Assembly (NCBI GenBank): GCA_019279435.1
Contig: JAAALK010000286.1
Location: 37,447,712 to 37,511,711, forward strand
Direction of reading: 5' to 3'
Length of the DNA stretch: 64,000 bases
Source: Zizania palustris
Taxonomy: Eukaryota > Streptophyta > Magnoliopsida > Poales > Poaceae
Shown: piece after piece, positions 20,853 to 31,540 of the stretch
Layout of the letters: every line of letters starts with the position of its first letter
How positions within the stretch are numbered: the stretch's first letter is position 1
Made by a program: the position numbers and the translations under genes
Notes under the pieces: generated by a model
What the model was told of the DNA's origin: nothing
Databases searched by the model: none
Seen by the model: only the letters and a program-made list of their open reading frames with translations

Positions 20853-22270
20853 TAGCAAACTTAGTGAACTAAAAGCACAACAGGCTAAGGATGATATACT
20901 CCATATTGGCCTTTTGACACTTCAAGTACTTTGCCACACACTTGGGAAGTACCTTTTCAAATACTTGCCATTCAAAGCTCTTCGAAATCGCTCTCCTTGT
21001 AGAGACTCTAATAAGTATGCATTACCTAGAGCGAGTTCAGCTACCTTAAAAGGACCTTCCCAACTAGGAGATTATTTACCAAATTTGGGGCTTTTAGTGC
21101 CTAAGGGAAAAATCGTCTTCTAGACCAAGTCACCAACTTGAAACAATTTTGCTTTGACTCTTTTGTTGTAGGTTCTAGCTACTATCCTCTTATCTTTTCC
21201 ATAGCTTCTAGAGCCCTTAACCTCTTATCGGTCACTTCTTCTAAATTATCCTTCAAAAGAGTTCCATATTCATCGACCGATAAGCCATCTTGCTTAAGAA
21301 ATCTTAATGAGCCAAGATCTACCTCCATTGGTAGAACGGCTTCTTGTCCATACACTAACTCATATAGACTGACTTTGGTAGCACCATGCTTTGCAACTCT
21401 ACAAGCTCATAACGCCTCAGAAAGCACTTCATGCCACCTTTTAGGAAACTCTTCAACTTTCTTCTTGATGAGCTTAATTACAGTTTTATTACTAGACTCG
21501 GCCTAACCATTGGCCTGAGCAAAGTATGGTGAAGAATTTATCAACTTAATACCATAAAATTCGGCAAAGTCTCTCACTTCTTTAGCAATAAATGAAGTAC
21601 CTTGATCTGTAGTGAGAGTTTGGGGAATACTGAATCTATGTATAATGTGCTTAAAGATGAAATCAGTTACCTCATTATGAGTCATGTTCTTGAGAGGCAC
21701 GACCTCGGTCCACATGGTGAAGTAATCAGTTGGCATCAATACGAACTGATGCCCTTTTGAAGAGGGAGGATGAATCTTGCCGATGAAGTGCAAGCCCCAA
21801 CCTCAGAACGGCCATGGTTTGATAATATGATTAAGTAGTGATGCAGGAGCCAACTGAATATTTCCAAACTTTTGACATGCTTCACACCCTATATAATACG
21901 TAAAACAATCCTCAATCATAGTCGATCAATAAAAACCCGCTCTTTTGAGAATCCAACTCATCTTCTAGGCTGACTGATGAGTACCACAAAGTCCCTCATG
22001 AACTTCTCCTATAGCCACTCTAGATTGATCGGCATCCAAGCACTTTAGAAGTACTCCATCAATAGTTCGACGATACTACAAATCGTCAAGCAACACAAAT
22101 TTAAATGTTATTCGCTGAACTTTCCGATCAACCTTCTAACTAGGATCCTTTAAATACTGGATGATTGAGATTCTCCAATCATCCTTATGGATTACATCAG
22201 TGCTCACTAATTCCCCACTTGAATTGGCGTCCAAGTCAAAAAAATTGAAGTTGCCCCCTAGCCCCGAGTC
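20853..22270 (-). pseudogene. H1 integrase (broken)
   Basis: On the minus strand the zinc region reads HEGLCGTH near 22010 and CEACQK near 21880. The core includes HFIGKIHPPSSKGHQFVL (21793 on), TDQGTSF (about 21600) and YFAQANG, then an in-frame stop where integrases have Gln/Ala before the catalytic Glu, in AESSNK. The C-terminal part (VYGQEAVLPMEV) continues to about 21300, and the tail to the polypurine tract is full of stops. The longest open piece is 21503-21793. Confidence 0.8.
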
Positions 22271-22435
22271 GATCTAGCATTCGTCGGTCAGACCGGCCTT
22301 GGTAGGCCAGTCATACCGCCCTTTGTTGGATGGCTGACGAGGGCCGGTCGGACTGGCCTGACATGGCCGATCAGACCGACAGTACACCTGCGGTTAGACC
22401 AGCCCTGCCAGGTCAGTTAGACCAAAGTGCACTAC
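22271..22435. repeat. GGTC-N-GACC array between RNase H and integrase of H1
   Basis: Copies such as GGTCAGACCGGCC, GGTCGGACTGGCC and their reverse complements are packed between the end of the second RNase H frame (22495) and integrase. The same position in H0 (1-175) has the same array. In the element's reading direction it would encode a low-complexity linker rich in LTD and SDRP. Confidence 0.8.
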
Positions 22436-22494
22436 TGTATGGGTTGACACTGGATTTAACATCGGCTTTTCTTGTGTGAAAAATTTACCTCTTT

Positions 22495-23349
22495 TCACTT
22501 GATATCCAAATGCGTGTTGATCCAAATCATATCATTTGCTAATGAGTTGGCTTCTCTAGTCACAGGAGAGATTTCAAAGCCATCAAAAGTAGCAATTATG
22601 TCCAGACTTTTATCCAAGTAGCTATTTATCAAACCATTAAAACATTGAGCAATTTTAGCTACTTGTTGCACAACTAATAGAGAATCACCATATGCATGAA
22701 CATGTTTAACACCCATGGAACCTAGCAATTCAAGTCCTAGCAATAAAGATTCATATTTTGCTTGATTATTAGTAGAAGGAAATTCTAAACGGGTAGAGGT
22801 CTCAAAGCGCATACCATTAGGTGATATGAGAACCACTCTGATACCTTGGCCACTCTTGCAAGCAGAACCATCAAAATAAAGTTTCCATGGCACTATCTCA
22901 ATTAGAGCAACATCGCTACCCCAATTGACATCTACATGGTGATCAACTATAAAGTTAGCGATGATTTGGCCTTTCATATCTCTCAAAGGTTCATAAGCCA
23001 AATCATTTTCAATCAAAGCATAAGCCCACTTTCCGATTGTACCGCTTAGAATCAGCTTCTGTAGCATGTATTTTATGACATCGGTTTGGCAAATAACAAT
23101 ACATGTGCTAGGGAGAAGATAGTGATGTAATTTGGTACATGCATAATAAAGTGATAACCACAAACGCTCCACAAACTCGTACCTTGTCTCGGCGTCCAGC
23201 AAGCGGCAGCTCAATATTGTGATGATGTACTCTTTTCCCTCCACCTCTTGAGTTAGCACGGCTCCTATCACGCTATCTGTTGCAGCAATGTATAGCTGAA
23301 ATAGAATCCTGACATTTGGTGCTCTTACCATAGGCGGTGATGATAACAC
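22495..23349 (-). pseudogene. H1 RNase H and second RNase H (284-codon frame)
   Basis: The minus frame holds the end of the standard RNase H (FQLYIAATDSVIGAVLTQE, then the HHYLLPSTCIVICQTD segment). A second, archaeal-like RNase H follows, with Asp in KLYFDGSACKSG, the segment NNQAKYESLLLGLELLGSMG, and Asp in AYGDSLLVVQQV. The Glu expected in the middle motif reads Lys here (QAKYE), so the catalytic set is incomplete. The domain order RT, RNase H, aRNase H, integrase is the Tat-lineage order also seen in A. Confidence 0.82.
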
Positions 23350-24547
23350 TCTTTAATCTTCTCAAAAGCGCTTTGCTGACTTGCCCCCGAAATGAACTCG
23401 GCCTTGTTCTTTAGCCGTAGTATGGAGACAAAAGCATCCATTTCGCTAGACAAGTTAAATATAAAGCAACGCAAATAGTTCATCTTGCCTAGCAACTTTT
23501 GCACATCTTTCTTGCATGTCGGCGCTTCAAAGTTCTTAGTCTTCTCAAGCCTCTTAGGATCAATCTCAATACCTCTTTCATGAATCATGAATCCTAAGAA
23601 CTTGCCTGCCGACACACCAAAAGCACACTTGAGTGGGTTCATCTTTAAGCCATACTATCGCACTCTATCGAAAGAAACTCTCAAGTTGGCTAAATGGTTC
23701 CCCATAGCACCCGATTTGACCACAACATCATCTATATAGACCTCTAGCATAACTCCTAGCAAGTCATGAAAGATCAAGTTCATAGCACATTGATATGTAG
23801 CACCATCATTCTTTAAACCAAAAGTCATAACGACCCATTCAAACAAGCTGATAAAACTAGGGCATCGAAAGGCTGTCTTGTAGACATCCTCTTCGGCCAT
23901 AAATATTTGATTATAACCAGTGTTGCCATCAAGAAAACTTAGTACCTTGTGTCCTAAAGCATCGTTGATCAACATGTCGGATATCGGCATGGGATACTCG
24001 TCCTTCGGAGTGGCCTCATTCAGATCCCTGAAATCAATACATACTTGTATTTTGTCGCTCCCTTTCTTCTCTACAGGCACAATGTTAGCAACCCATTCAG
24101 CATACCTGCATGGCCTAATAAATTCAGCCTTGAGTAATCGTTATATCTCCTCTTTAACTCGATCATATACGGCCAAATTAAAGTGACGAGGGGGTTGTTT
24201 ATAACTCCTAAACCTGGGTTTGATAGGAAGATGATGCTCCACGAGCTCACGGCTTAGTCCGGGCATCTTGCTATACTCCCATGCGAAACAATCAACATAC
24301 GACCAAAGCAACTTTATTACTTCGGCCTTTTCATCAGCCTACAAATTTTTGTTTACAAAAGTCAGCCTTGATACAGTACCATCACCTATATATACTTCTT
24401 CTAGAGGGTTGGCCGACGTGAAACCTTGAACTAACTTTTCCACTTAGCTAAAATCTTCAATGGCTTCAGCAATACTGTCTTTAGAAGACCGATATTGCTC
24501 CACACGAGACTTTAGCCAATCAAGATTACTCTTACTAGACATGACTA
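23325..24547 (-). pseudogene. H1 reverse transcriptase and upstream linker (broken)
   Basis: RT blocks on the minus strand include MPVEKKGSDKIQVCIDF (about 24080), the PKDEYPMPISDMLIND segment, VLSFLDGNTGYNQIFM and VYIDDVVVKS, which holds the YIDD catalytic box at about 23735. The connection domain NPLKCAFGVSAGKFLGFMI follows in the frame 23642-23325, after a stop. Upstream, 24540-24081 matches the linker seen complete in H2 (29897-29493) but carries stops. The product is not functional. Confidence 0.85.
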
Positions 24548-25435
24548 CTAGTTTATAAATATTTGTGCTACTCCAGCCGGCTTCACAGACACGGGAACAA
24601 AATGTCCCTTGGACACGCTAACAAATTCATAATCCGAGAGATCTCTACCTGACAGACACTCTACCTTATCATGGACGGCGTTAATAGATATATCGGCCAA
24701 TGCAACCTGGGCCAAAGTATCAGCAGGTACAACTTCCATATCATCACCATCCCACTGTATTAGGCACTACTACAAAGTAGACGGAATACAACAATTTGCG
24801 TGAATCTAATCACGCCCATGTAGCACACTATTGTTACCTTGCACATCGATGATGAAGAACGCCGTTGGCAACGGCTTGTTGCCCATCGTCAGCTCTAGAG
24901 AAAGTACGCCCTTGGCCTCGAAGCTCTCGCTGTTGAAACCGTTGAGCATTAGGTTGGTCTTATTAAAATCTCCTTTGCCCTTGCCGAGCTTCTTTAAGAG
25001 AGAGTACGACATCAAGTTGATGGTAGCACCATCGTCAACTAACATCCTGGAGATCGGCTTTCCGTCAATGTGCCCCTTGATGTAGAGAGGCTTCAAGTGA
25101 CGAGTCGTATCCTCGGGCTTCTGAAAAATGGCATATCGTGGGCCGAGGCTTAACTGAGCGACCTTGGCCTCATCTTGCAGTAGCGTGAACTCGGTGGGAA
25201 GTATGATGACATTTATGTCCATTGCTTGAGGTGTGGGTCCCTCGGAGATGGGCGTGTAGTCATTGTCGAGCATGTCATCGTCGGCGTCGCTCGGAATGGG
25301 AGCTGGGTTGTTTGCCTCAACCAGCTTGGGCTTCCAGACTTGCTTCATGACTAACCGAGGGTGGATTTCCTCAAAGATGGTGTCTCGCTCATCCTCGGCC
25401 TTCTTCTCGCGCATCTCCTATGATCGCAAACGTTG
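24548..25435 (-). pseudogene. H1 protease and gag-protease linker
   Basis: The minus frame 25414-24806 contains the aspartic protease with RMLVDDGATINLMSYSLLKK (normally VDGGA; here VDDGA, a Gly-to-Asp change beside the catalytic Asp) and ends in VLHGRD where the family has a Leu-Gly-Arg-Asp-Trp motif. A second short frame, 24739-24548, continues the same domain. H2 has the same domain at 30954-30062 with VDGGATINLI. Confidence 0.78.
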
Positions 25436-25589
25436 CAGGCACCGCTTCTATGATTTGGACATAGCCGGAGGTGACCAAGATGGTTGTGGCTTAGCACCAG
25501 GTGCCACCAACTTGCTCTTGGGACCTTTGGACAAACGGGAGTTGCTCGGATCGGCCTTAGAATATTTGCACTTGGCGGAAACATCTCCG

Positions 25590-25740
25590 TGTACCTTGTC
25601 AGTCAGACTAGCCTCGCTAGGCCAGTCGGACCGGATGGTCTCGGTCGGACCGGCCATGGGGGGCCGGTCAGACCGTACTGTGCCGAGCTCTTGAGACAAG
25701 CCGGTCGGACCAGCCATGGTAGCCCAGTCAGACTGAGACT
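25590..25740. repeat. GGTC-N-GACC array inside H1 gag-protease coding region
   Basis: Copies such as GGTCGGACCGGCC and GGTCAGACCG alternate with short spacers. In the minus frame 25717-25448 the array is translated (VRSDRPPMAGPTETIRSDWP), so here the motif lies in coding sequence. H2 has the equivalent at 30955-31135. Confidence 0.8.
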
Positions 25741-26189
25741 CGGAGATAGCTTTAGCTGACCTTCTAGAACTTACATCTATCCCATTCCGCCGAGGACCCC
25801 TTCGGGATTGGGACCTCTTGGGTCCCTACTTGGATGATTATGGCTTCGAGGGCCATCTCGTGGATGTCTTTTCTGGCTTCACTCTGCGTAGACCAACCTC
25901 GAGGCACCACGGACAAGCGGTGAAAAATGTTCTCCTTCTGCACGCATATTTTCTCTTGCCAATCATAAAAATCTGGAGACATGACAGTAGAAGCAGTGGA
26001 GTGTTGTGCGGAGCCCTCCTGTGGGGGAACACAACTTGGATGCCATGGGACCATCGTCCAGCAGTATGGTGGAGGCATCGGAGGGTCCAACGGCTTTGTC
26101 CACTAAGGGCCGAACCAATTGCCCTGAGGGGGGTTCGGCCACGTCGAAGGTACTTTGGACCATATCAATGAAAGTTCCTGCTAGGACGG

Positions 26190-26420
26190 AGGTATGTTTG
26201 GCCATTGCGGAGGAGGGTCTGGCCATTGAGGGCCGAACTCATTTGGAGGCTGCGTCTAGGATGGAGGTGGGTTCAGCCATTGGGGGCCGAACTCATCCTT
26301 CAGAGGATGTGTCCAGAATGGAGGTGGGTTCGGCCATTAGGGGTTGAACTCATCCTTCGGAGGATGTGTCTAGGACAGACGTGGGTTTGGCTGTTGGGGG
26401 CCGAACTCACCCTTTGGAGG
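26190..26420 (-). repeat. 57-bp repeat encoding a 19-residue proline-rich unit in H1 gag
   Basis: Four units are anchored by GGCCGAACTC at about 26231, 26285, 26342 (as GGTTGAACTC) and 26399, with steps of 54, 57 and 57 bp. Read on the minus strand each unit gives a version of DEFGPQWPNPPPSWTHPPK, that is 19 codons, so copy-number change keeps the frame. Stops are present in some units. The H2 counterpart region (31340-31540) shows at most one degenerate unit. Confidence 0.78.
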
Positions 26421-27153
26421 GCTCAATCTTTTCGGCAGGTTCGGCCGCTTCAGATCCTTTGGTCGAGTGCCCATCTTCTCACCCCTCTTTTGTTGTTTTT
26501 CAAGAAGCATCTAGTATTTGACTCTTGGCTTTCTGCGAGTCCCAGCCGAAGATGATGCCTTGATATTTTCTTTCCACACTCCTACCTCCGGATTCTTCGG
26601 CACGAGTGTGCGCGTGTGGGGTCCTCCAATAATGACTGATTTCCCTTTACATGACTCGTCCTGCTCTGGCCGAATCAACACCTTCTTCTCATCGAGATTG
26701 ACGGTGTTCACGGGAAAGGGTCTTTGTCCAACTTCATCTTCATACTAGAATATATTTTCAATTTTCCTTCTTCTATGGCCGATTGAACCTACCGATAGAA
26801 AACATTGCAATCGTTAGTACAATGAGAATGCGAATCATGCCACTTATAGTAGGGGTGTTTCTTTAGTTCATCAGTGGTCAGGATGACCTATCCCTTGGGC
26901 AGCCTGAGAAGCTGGCTCTTTAAGAGGAAATCAAATATTCTATCACATTTACTCACTTCAAAAGAGTATTTAACCTCATTGGAACGACTCTTAGTGGGAG
27001 ACGGTCGTAGCTCGGAACAGGTGATAGGTTTGGTCTTAGCATTCCAGGCCCATTCGGCTGCATACATATCATCCGAATTGTCCTCTTCCTCTGACTCTTC
27101 CTCGTCGGAGTGCTCCATGATGTGAACTTCGGCCCTATGTTTGTTAAACGTTT
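26421..27153 (-). pseudogene. H1 gag, zinc-finger part (truncated by S)
   Basis: The minus frames 27118-26888 and 26711-26511 match H2 gag 32110-31541: an acidic stretch (HSDEEESEEEDNSDDMY), the basic PSPTKSRSNEV, LLKSQLLRLPKG, then a zinc-finger-like KWHDSHSHCTNDCNVF at about 26810, whose first Cys reads Tyr here (YYKWH versus YCKWH in H2). The upstream gag is missing because S begins at 27154. Confidence 0.8.
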
Positions 27154-28745
27154 TGTTGGACCAAAAAGGGTGACCAGAGGGGGGTGAATGGGAGCTTTTA
27201 AAATTTCAGGCTAAAACTAGCCTTCTGTTTTAATTTAGTCTCTTGTGGAACAGGCTTCAAACACATCATTCGGAGGTCTGATTCAGAGGTATTTTATAGC
27301 TCCGAACTCAGGCTTCGCAAAGAGCAAAAGTCCAAAGTCAAGAAGACTTCGCTCACACCCACAAATAACCAAAACACAACTCTGCTAGGATATTGTAGGT
27401 TTCACACACAAGGTGCCTTCGAGCAGGCTTCACACTTCATCCTTCATAGGAGTGGGTTTCCCTCTGAAGACTTCAACCTGATACTCCGCAAGAGCAACTA
27501 GTACTAGGCTTTGTATTCCAAGTCCTAAAACAGACAGAACTGACTTTGCTATGGACCTCGACAGAGAAAGGAAAATAGGCTTCGAGCTTAGCTTCACTCA
27601 GTGCTTCGCTAGTAATCTAGAGGACTTGACTCCAGTTTACACTGAGCGAACACACATTGAAGGATACACACAATACTCACACTCAGCACATCATTACACT
27701 TCGCTCAAAAGGAAAACAGAACAAAAACACAGTCTAGAACAAATCAAAGAGTAGCACAGAGAAATCAACAGATGCAGTGCAAAACAAGGATACAAGTTTA
27801 GGCAACAGAAAAGAATGGAATGAAAACTTCATTGCATGAACAGGGAACACAAAAGACACACAGGACCGAGTACATCAAAGTGGCGGCTAGCTCTGGAGTT
27901 CTAAAAATGGTAGCTCAAGGTGTTGCCTAGACCTAGCCAACCTTCACTATTTATAGGCCCTACTCAGCCATGCGAAAAGACTACTTTACCCCTAGGGTTT
28001 ACACTGTTTTTGTCTCAGCCAGACACAGGGGTACAGATGGTAGTCTACTTTTCTAGAGGCTTCTTTTGTCAGCTTCACAGAGGAGACAACATCGGCTTTT
28101 GTAGAGCAGACACGATCAACCTTTGCATTTTTGGAATCTTCTAAAGCCCCCTTTGCACACGAAGTGTGCAGTAGCTTCGGTGACAAGCTTCTAACCCGAA
28201 GGCCTTTGCTTCACCGAAGATGGTCTTTGATACAGTGATGGTTTTGAGCTGAAGCCATCAAAGCACTTAATCCTTCGCACCATCACTTTCGGAGTGGACC
28301 ACCATAGCTTCGCAGCTACTCCTAGCTCGAACTCCGTCAGTCCGTGTACCGAAGACATGCATGGCCAAAGTACCTCAAGTCAGCCAAACTCCGAAGCCCC
28401 ACCTTGGAGTACCTTCGCCACCTTCCGAAGTCCCTTCGTCCAAGGCCCCCACATAAAGCATATCCCTAAGCACCCCTTCGCAGTGTCTCATCCCCGAGAA
28501 CACTCAACAAAGACCCTTATCCAGACCATGCCTTTGATGCACCTTGACTTCCAAGACCTTTGTCAGGTGTCCCTTCGAGTGCCTCCATTCGGAGCACACA
28601 TCGAACATCTTGCCTCAATAATGAGGACTTTGTCCACCATACGTCGAAGTCACTCCTTTCGGAGCACCCTTCGAAGTGCCTCGCCTCCGAGGACTTTGCC
28701 TTGGGGTACCTTCAGCCAGAGCCACCCTCCACAGTCCCTTCATCA
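27154..28745 (-). mobile_element. S: single copia-type LTR at the H1/H2 junction
   Basis: It starts TGTTGGACC and its first 60 bp (GGGTGACCAGAGG then GGTGAATGGGAG) match the left ends of the E LTR (47695) and G (62686). A minus-strand TATA (CCTATAAATAG) lies at 27947-27957, so the LTR is in minus orientation. It is rich in CTTCG/CGAAG. The right end is taken as TTCATCA at 28745, where H2 homology begins. The left flank CGTTT is not repeated on the right, so this is not a simple solo LTR. No gag or pol is attached. Confidence 0.65.
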
Positions 28746-29930
28746 ATCGTACATACATAATAAAGTGACAAATATAAACGCTCTAAAAACATCAATCTTT
28801 CCAGACAAGTTAGATATAAAGCGGTGCAGATAATTAACCTTGCCTAGCAACTTTTGCAGATCTCTCTTGCATGTCTGCGCTTCAAAGTTCTTAATCTTCT
28901 CAAGCCTCTTAGGATCAATCTCAATACCTCTTTCATGAATCATGAATCCTAAGAACTTTCCCACTGACACGCCAAAAGCACACTTGAGCGGGTTCATTTT
29001 TAAGTCATACTAACGCATCCTGTCAAAAGCAAATCTCAAATCAGCTAAATGGTTTCCCATAGCATCATATTTGACTACAACATCATCTATGTAGACGTCT
29101 AGCAAAACTCCTAGCATGTCATGAAAGATCAATTTCATAGCACGTTGATATTTAACGCCAGCATTCTTTAAGCCAAAAGTCATAACAACCCACTCAAACA
29201 AGCCGACAAAACTAGGGCATCGAAAGGTTGTCTTGAAGACATCCTCTTCGGACATAAAGATTTGATTATAACCAGTGTTGCCATCAATAAAACTTACTAC
29301 CTTATGTCTTGAAGCATCGTTGATCAACATGTCGACTAATGGCATGGGGTACTCATCCTTCGAAGTGGCCTTGTTCAAGTCTCCGAAATCAATACACACA
29401 TGAATCTTGCCACTTCCTTTCTTCTCTACAGGCACAATGTTAGCAACCCATTCAGCATACCTGCATGGCCTAATAAACTCAGCCTTGAGTAATCATTCTA
29501 TCTCTTCTTTAACTCGGTCATACATGACTGAATTAAAGCGAAGAGGGGGATGTTTATAAGGCCTAAACATGGGTTTGATAGGCAACCGATGCTCCACGAG
29601 CTCACGGCTTAGTCCGGGCATCTCACTGTACTCCCATGCAAAATAATCGACATACGACCAAAGCAACTTTATTACTTCGACCTTTTCATCAGCTTGCAAA
29701 TTTTTGTTTATAAAAGTCGGCCTTGGAATACTACCATCACTTATATCGACGTATTCTAGAGGATCGGCCGACGCAAAACCTTGACCTAACTTTTCTGCTT
29801 CGCTAAAATCTTCAATGGCTTCGGCAATACCATCTTTAGAAGACTGGGATTGCTCCACATGGGACTTTGTCCAATCAAGATTACTCTTACTATACATGAC
29901 TACTAGTTTAGAGATAGCCGCGCTACACTA
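28746..29930 (-). pseudogene. H2 reverse transcriptase with upstream linker
   Basis: The minus frames 29897-29493 (linker ending in HRLPIKPMFRPYKHPPLRFN), 29435-29010 (MPVEKKGSGKIHVCIDF, VYIDDVVVKYDAMG) and 28997-28790 (NPLKCAFGVSVGKFLGFMI, then KRDLQKLLGKVNYLHRFISN) cover the RT. An internal deletion at about 28790 joins the RT connection domain directly to RNase H sequence. The YIDD box is at about 29090. Stops between the frames disable it. Confidence 0.83.
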
Positions 29931-30954
29931 GCCGACTTTACAGATACGGGAACAAAACGTCCCTCAGACACGCTAACAAAGTCGTAGTCTGAGAGATCTC
30001 TACCTGATAAGCATTCTACCTTATCATGGACAGCGTCAATAGACACATCGGCCAAAGCAACCTAGGCCAAAGTGTTAGCTGGTACAGTCTCCACATCATA
30101 GCCGTCCCACTGAATCAGGCACTGGTGCAAAGTAGACAGAATGCAGCAATTTGCGTGAATCCAATCATGCCCAAGTAGCACATTGTAGTTACCTTGCACA
30201 TCCATAACGAAGAACGCCATCGGCAACGTCTTGTTGCCCACCATCAGCTCCAAAGAAAGTACGCCCTTGTCCTCAGAGCTCTCGTCGTTGAAGCTGTTGA
30301 GCGTCAAGTTAGTCCTCATCAAGTCATCTTCACTCTTGCCGAGTTTCTTCAACAGAGAGTACTATATCAAGTTAATGGTGGCGCCTCCATCTACCAGCAT
30401 CCTCGAGATCGGCTTCCCGTCGATATGCCCCTTGACGTATAGAAGCTTCAGGTGATGAGTCGTATCCTCAGGCTTCTCAAAAATGGCCTCCCGTGGGTCG
30501 AGGCTCAATTGAGCGACCTCGGCCTCGTCCTGTGGAAGAGCAAAATCTGCGGGAAACATGACGACGTGTATGTCCATCGCCCGAGAAGTGGGCTCCTTAG
30601 AGACCGACGTGTAGTCGTCGTCCATCATGTCATCCTTCTCGTCACTTGTAGTAGGAGTTGGGTTGTTTATGGAAACCGGCTTCAGCTTCCATACCGGTTT
30701 CGCTGCTGGTCGAGGATGGATTTCCTCAAAAATGGCATCCCGCTCGTCCTCGGCCTTCTTCTCACGCATCTCTTGGGCTCGAAGACATTGTAGCCACCTC
30801 TTCTGGTACTTGGTCATACCTGGGGGTGCCCACGAAGGTTGTGGCTTAGTGTCGGGCGCCACAACTTTGTTCTTTGAATTTTTGGTCGAACGGGAATTGC
30901 CCGAATCGACGTCGGATATTTTGCGCTTAGCGAAACCCTGCTCATGTGTACTAT
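29931..30954 (-). pseudogene. H2 protease and gag-protease linker
   Basis: The minus frame 31012-30362 contains PKPVSINNPTPTTSDEKDD-type linker sequence and ends at ISRMLVDGGATINLI, which holds the aspartic protease Asp (VDGGA). The next codon is a stop, then the domain continues in 30352-30062 (KTLPMAFFVMDVQGNYNVLL, then GHDWIHAN). This version keeps the VDGGA that H1 has lost. Confidence 0.78.
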
Positions 30955-31135
30955 CAGTCAGACCAACCTTACTAGGCCGGTCTAACTGGGTTGTGTCGGT
31001 TGGACCGGCCATAGGCGGCCGGTTGGATCGACTGGTATCTGTTGTCTACAATTGGTCAGTCAGACCGGCCATAGTAGGCCGGTTAGACCAGGATAGTGAC
31101 TATGGTCTGACCGGCCCTAGGGCCATGATCAGACC
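30955..31135. repeat. GGTC-N-GACC array inside H2 gag-protease region
   Basis: Copies include GGTCAGACCGGCC near 31055, GGTCTGACCGGCC near 31108 and degenerate forms on either side. It occupies the same place as the array at 25590-25740 in H1. The segment from 31136 to 31540 is degenerate gag linker with no motif I can identify. Confidence 0.78.
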
Positions 31136-31540
31136 GATGGTGCTCGTCTCCTACGGTTTGCCTCTGTCTTGCTTCGTGGAGGCCCCTTTAGGGATTGTGA
31201 CATCCTGGGACCCTACTTTGACGAGGATAGATTCGGACGCCGTCTCCGGACATCCTCGTGGTGCGACGGATAATCTGCCGAAGACATCGCCTCTTGGAGC
31301 GCTCATCAGACCCTACATGTTATAAAACCCGGATGGCATGAATGGAGCAAAATAATATGGGGCAGGGTACTTGGGAGGCAGAAAGTATCAAGGGGGCCAC
31401 TACGCCATTGGCAGATGATACGGTGGTGGAGGGAAAGGTGGCTCCAATAGCCTCGGCCATCATGGGCCAAACCCACTCTTCCGAGGAGGGTCCATCCTCA
31501 CTGGAGGTCCTGGCCGAGTGCTCACCGTCTCAGCCCTATT

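Larger units (their letters stand above)
20837..27153 (-). mobile_element. Element H1: Tat-lineage Ty3/gypsy body, 5' part missing
   Basis: From right to left on the minus strand this contains part of gag, protease, RT, RNase H, a second RNase H and integrase, then the polypurine tract and 3' LTR. The gag is cut at 27153 by the copia-type LTR S, and no H1 5' LTR or gag start follows. H2 (28746-34764) is a sister copy with about 85-90 percent similarity by eye in RT. The element has stops and frameshifts in every domain. Confidence 0.85.

Noticed and set aside
27154..28745. S as an ordinary solo LTR
   Set aside because: The flanks lack a target duplication and belong to two different elements, so simple intra-element recombination does not fit.
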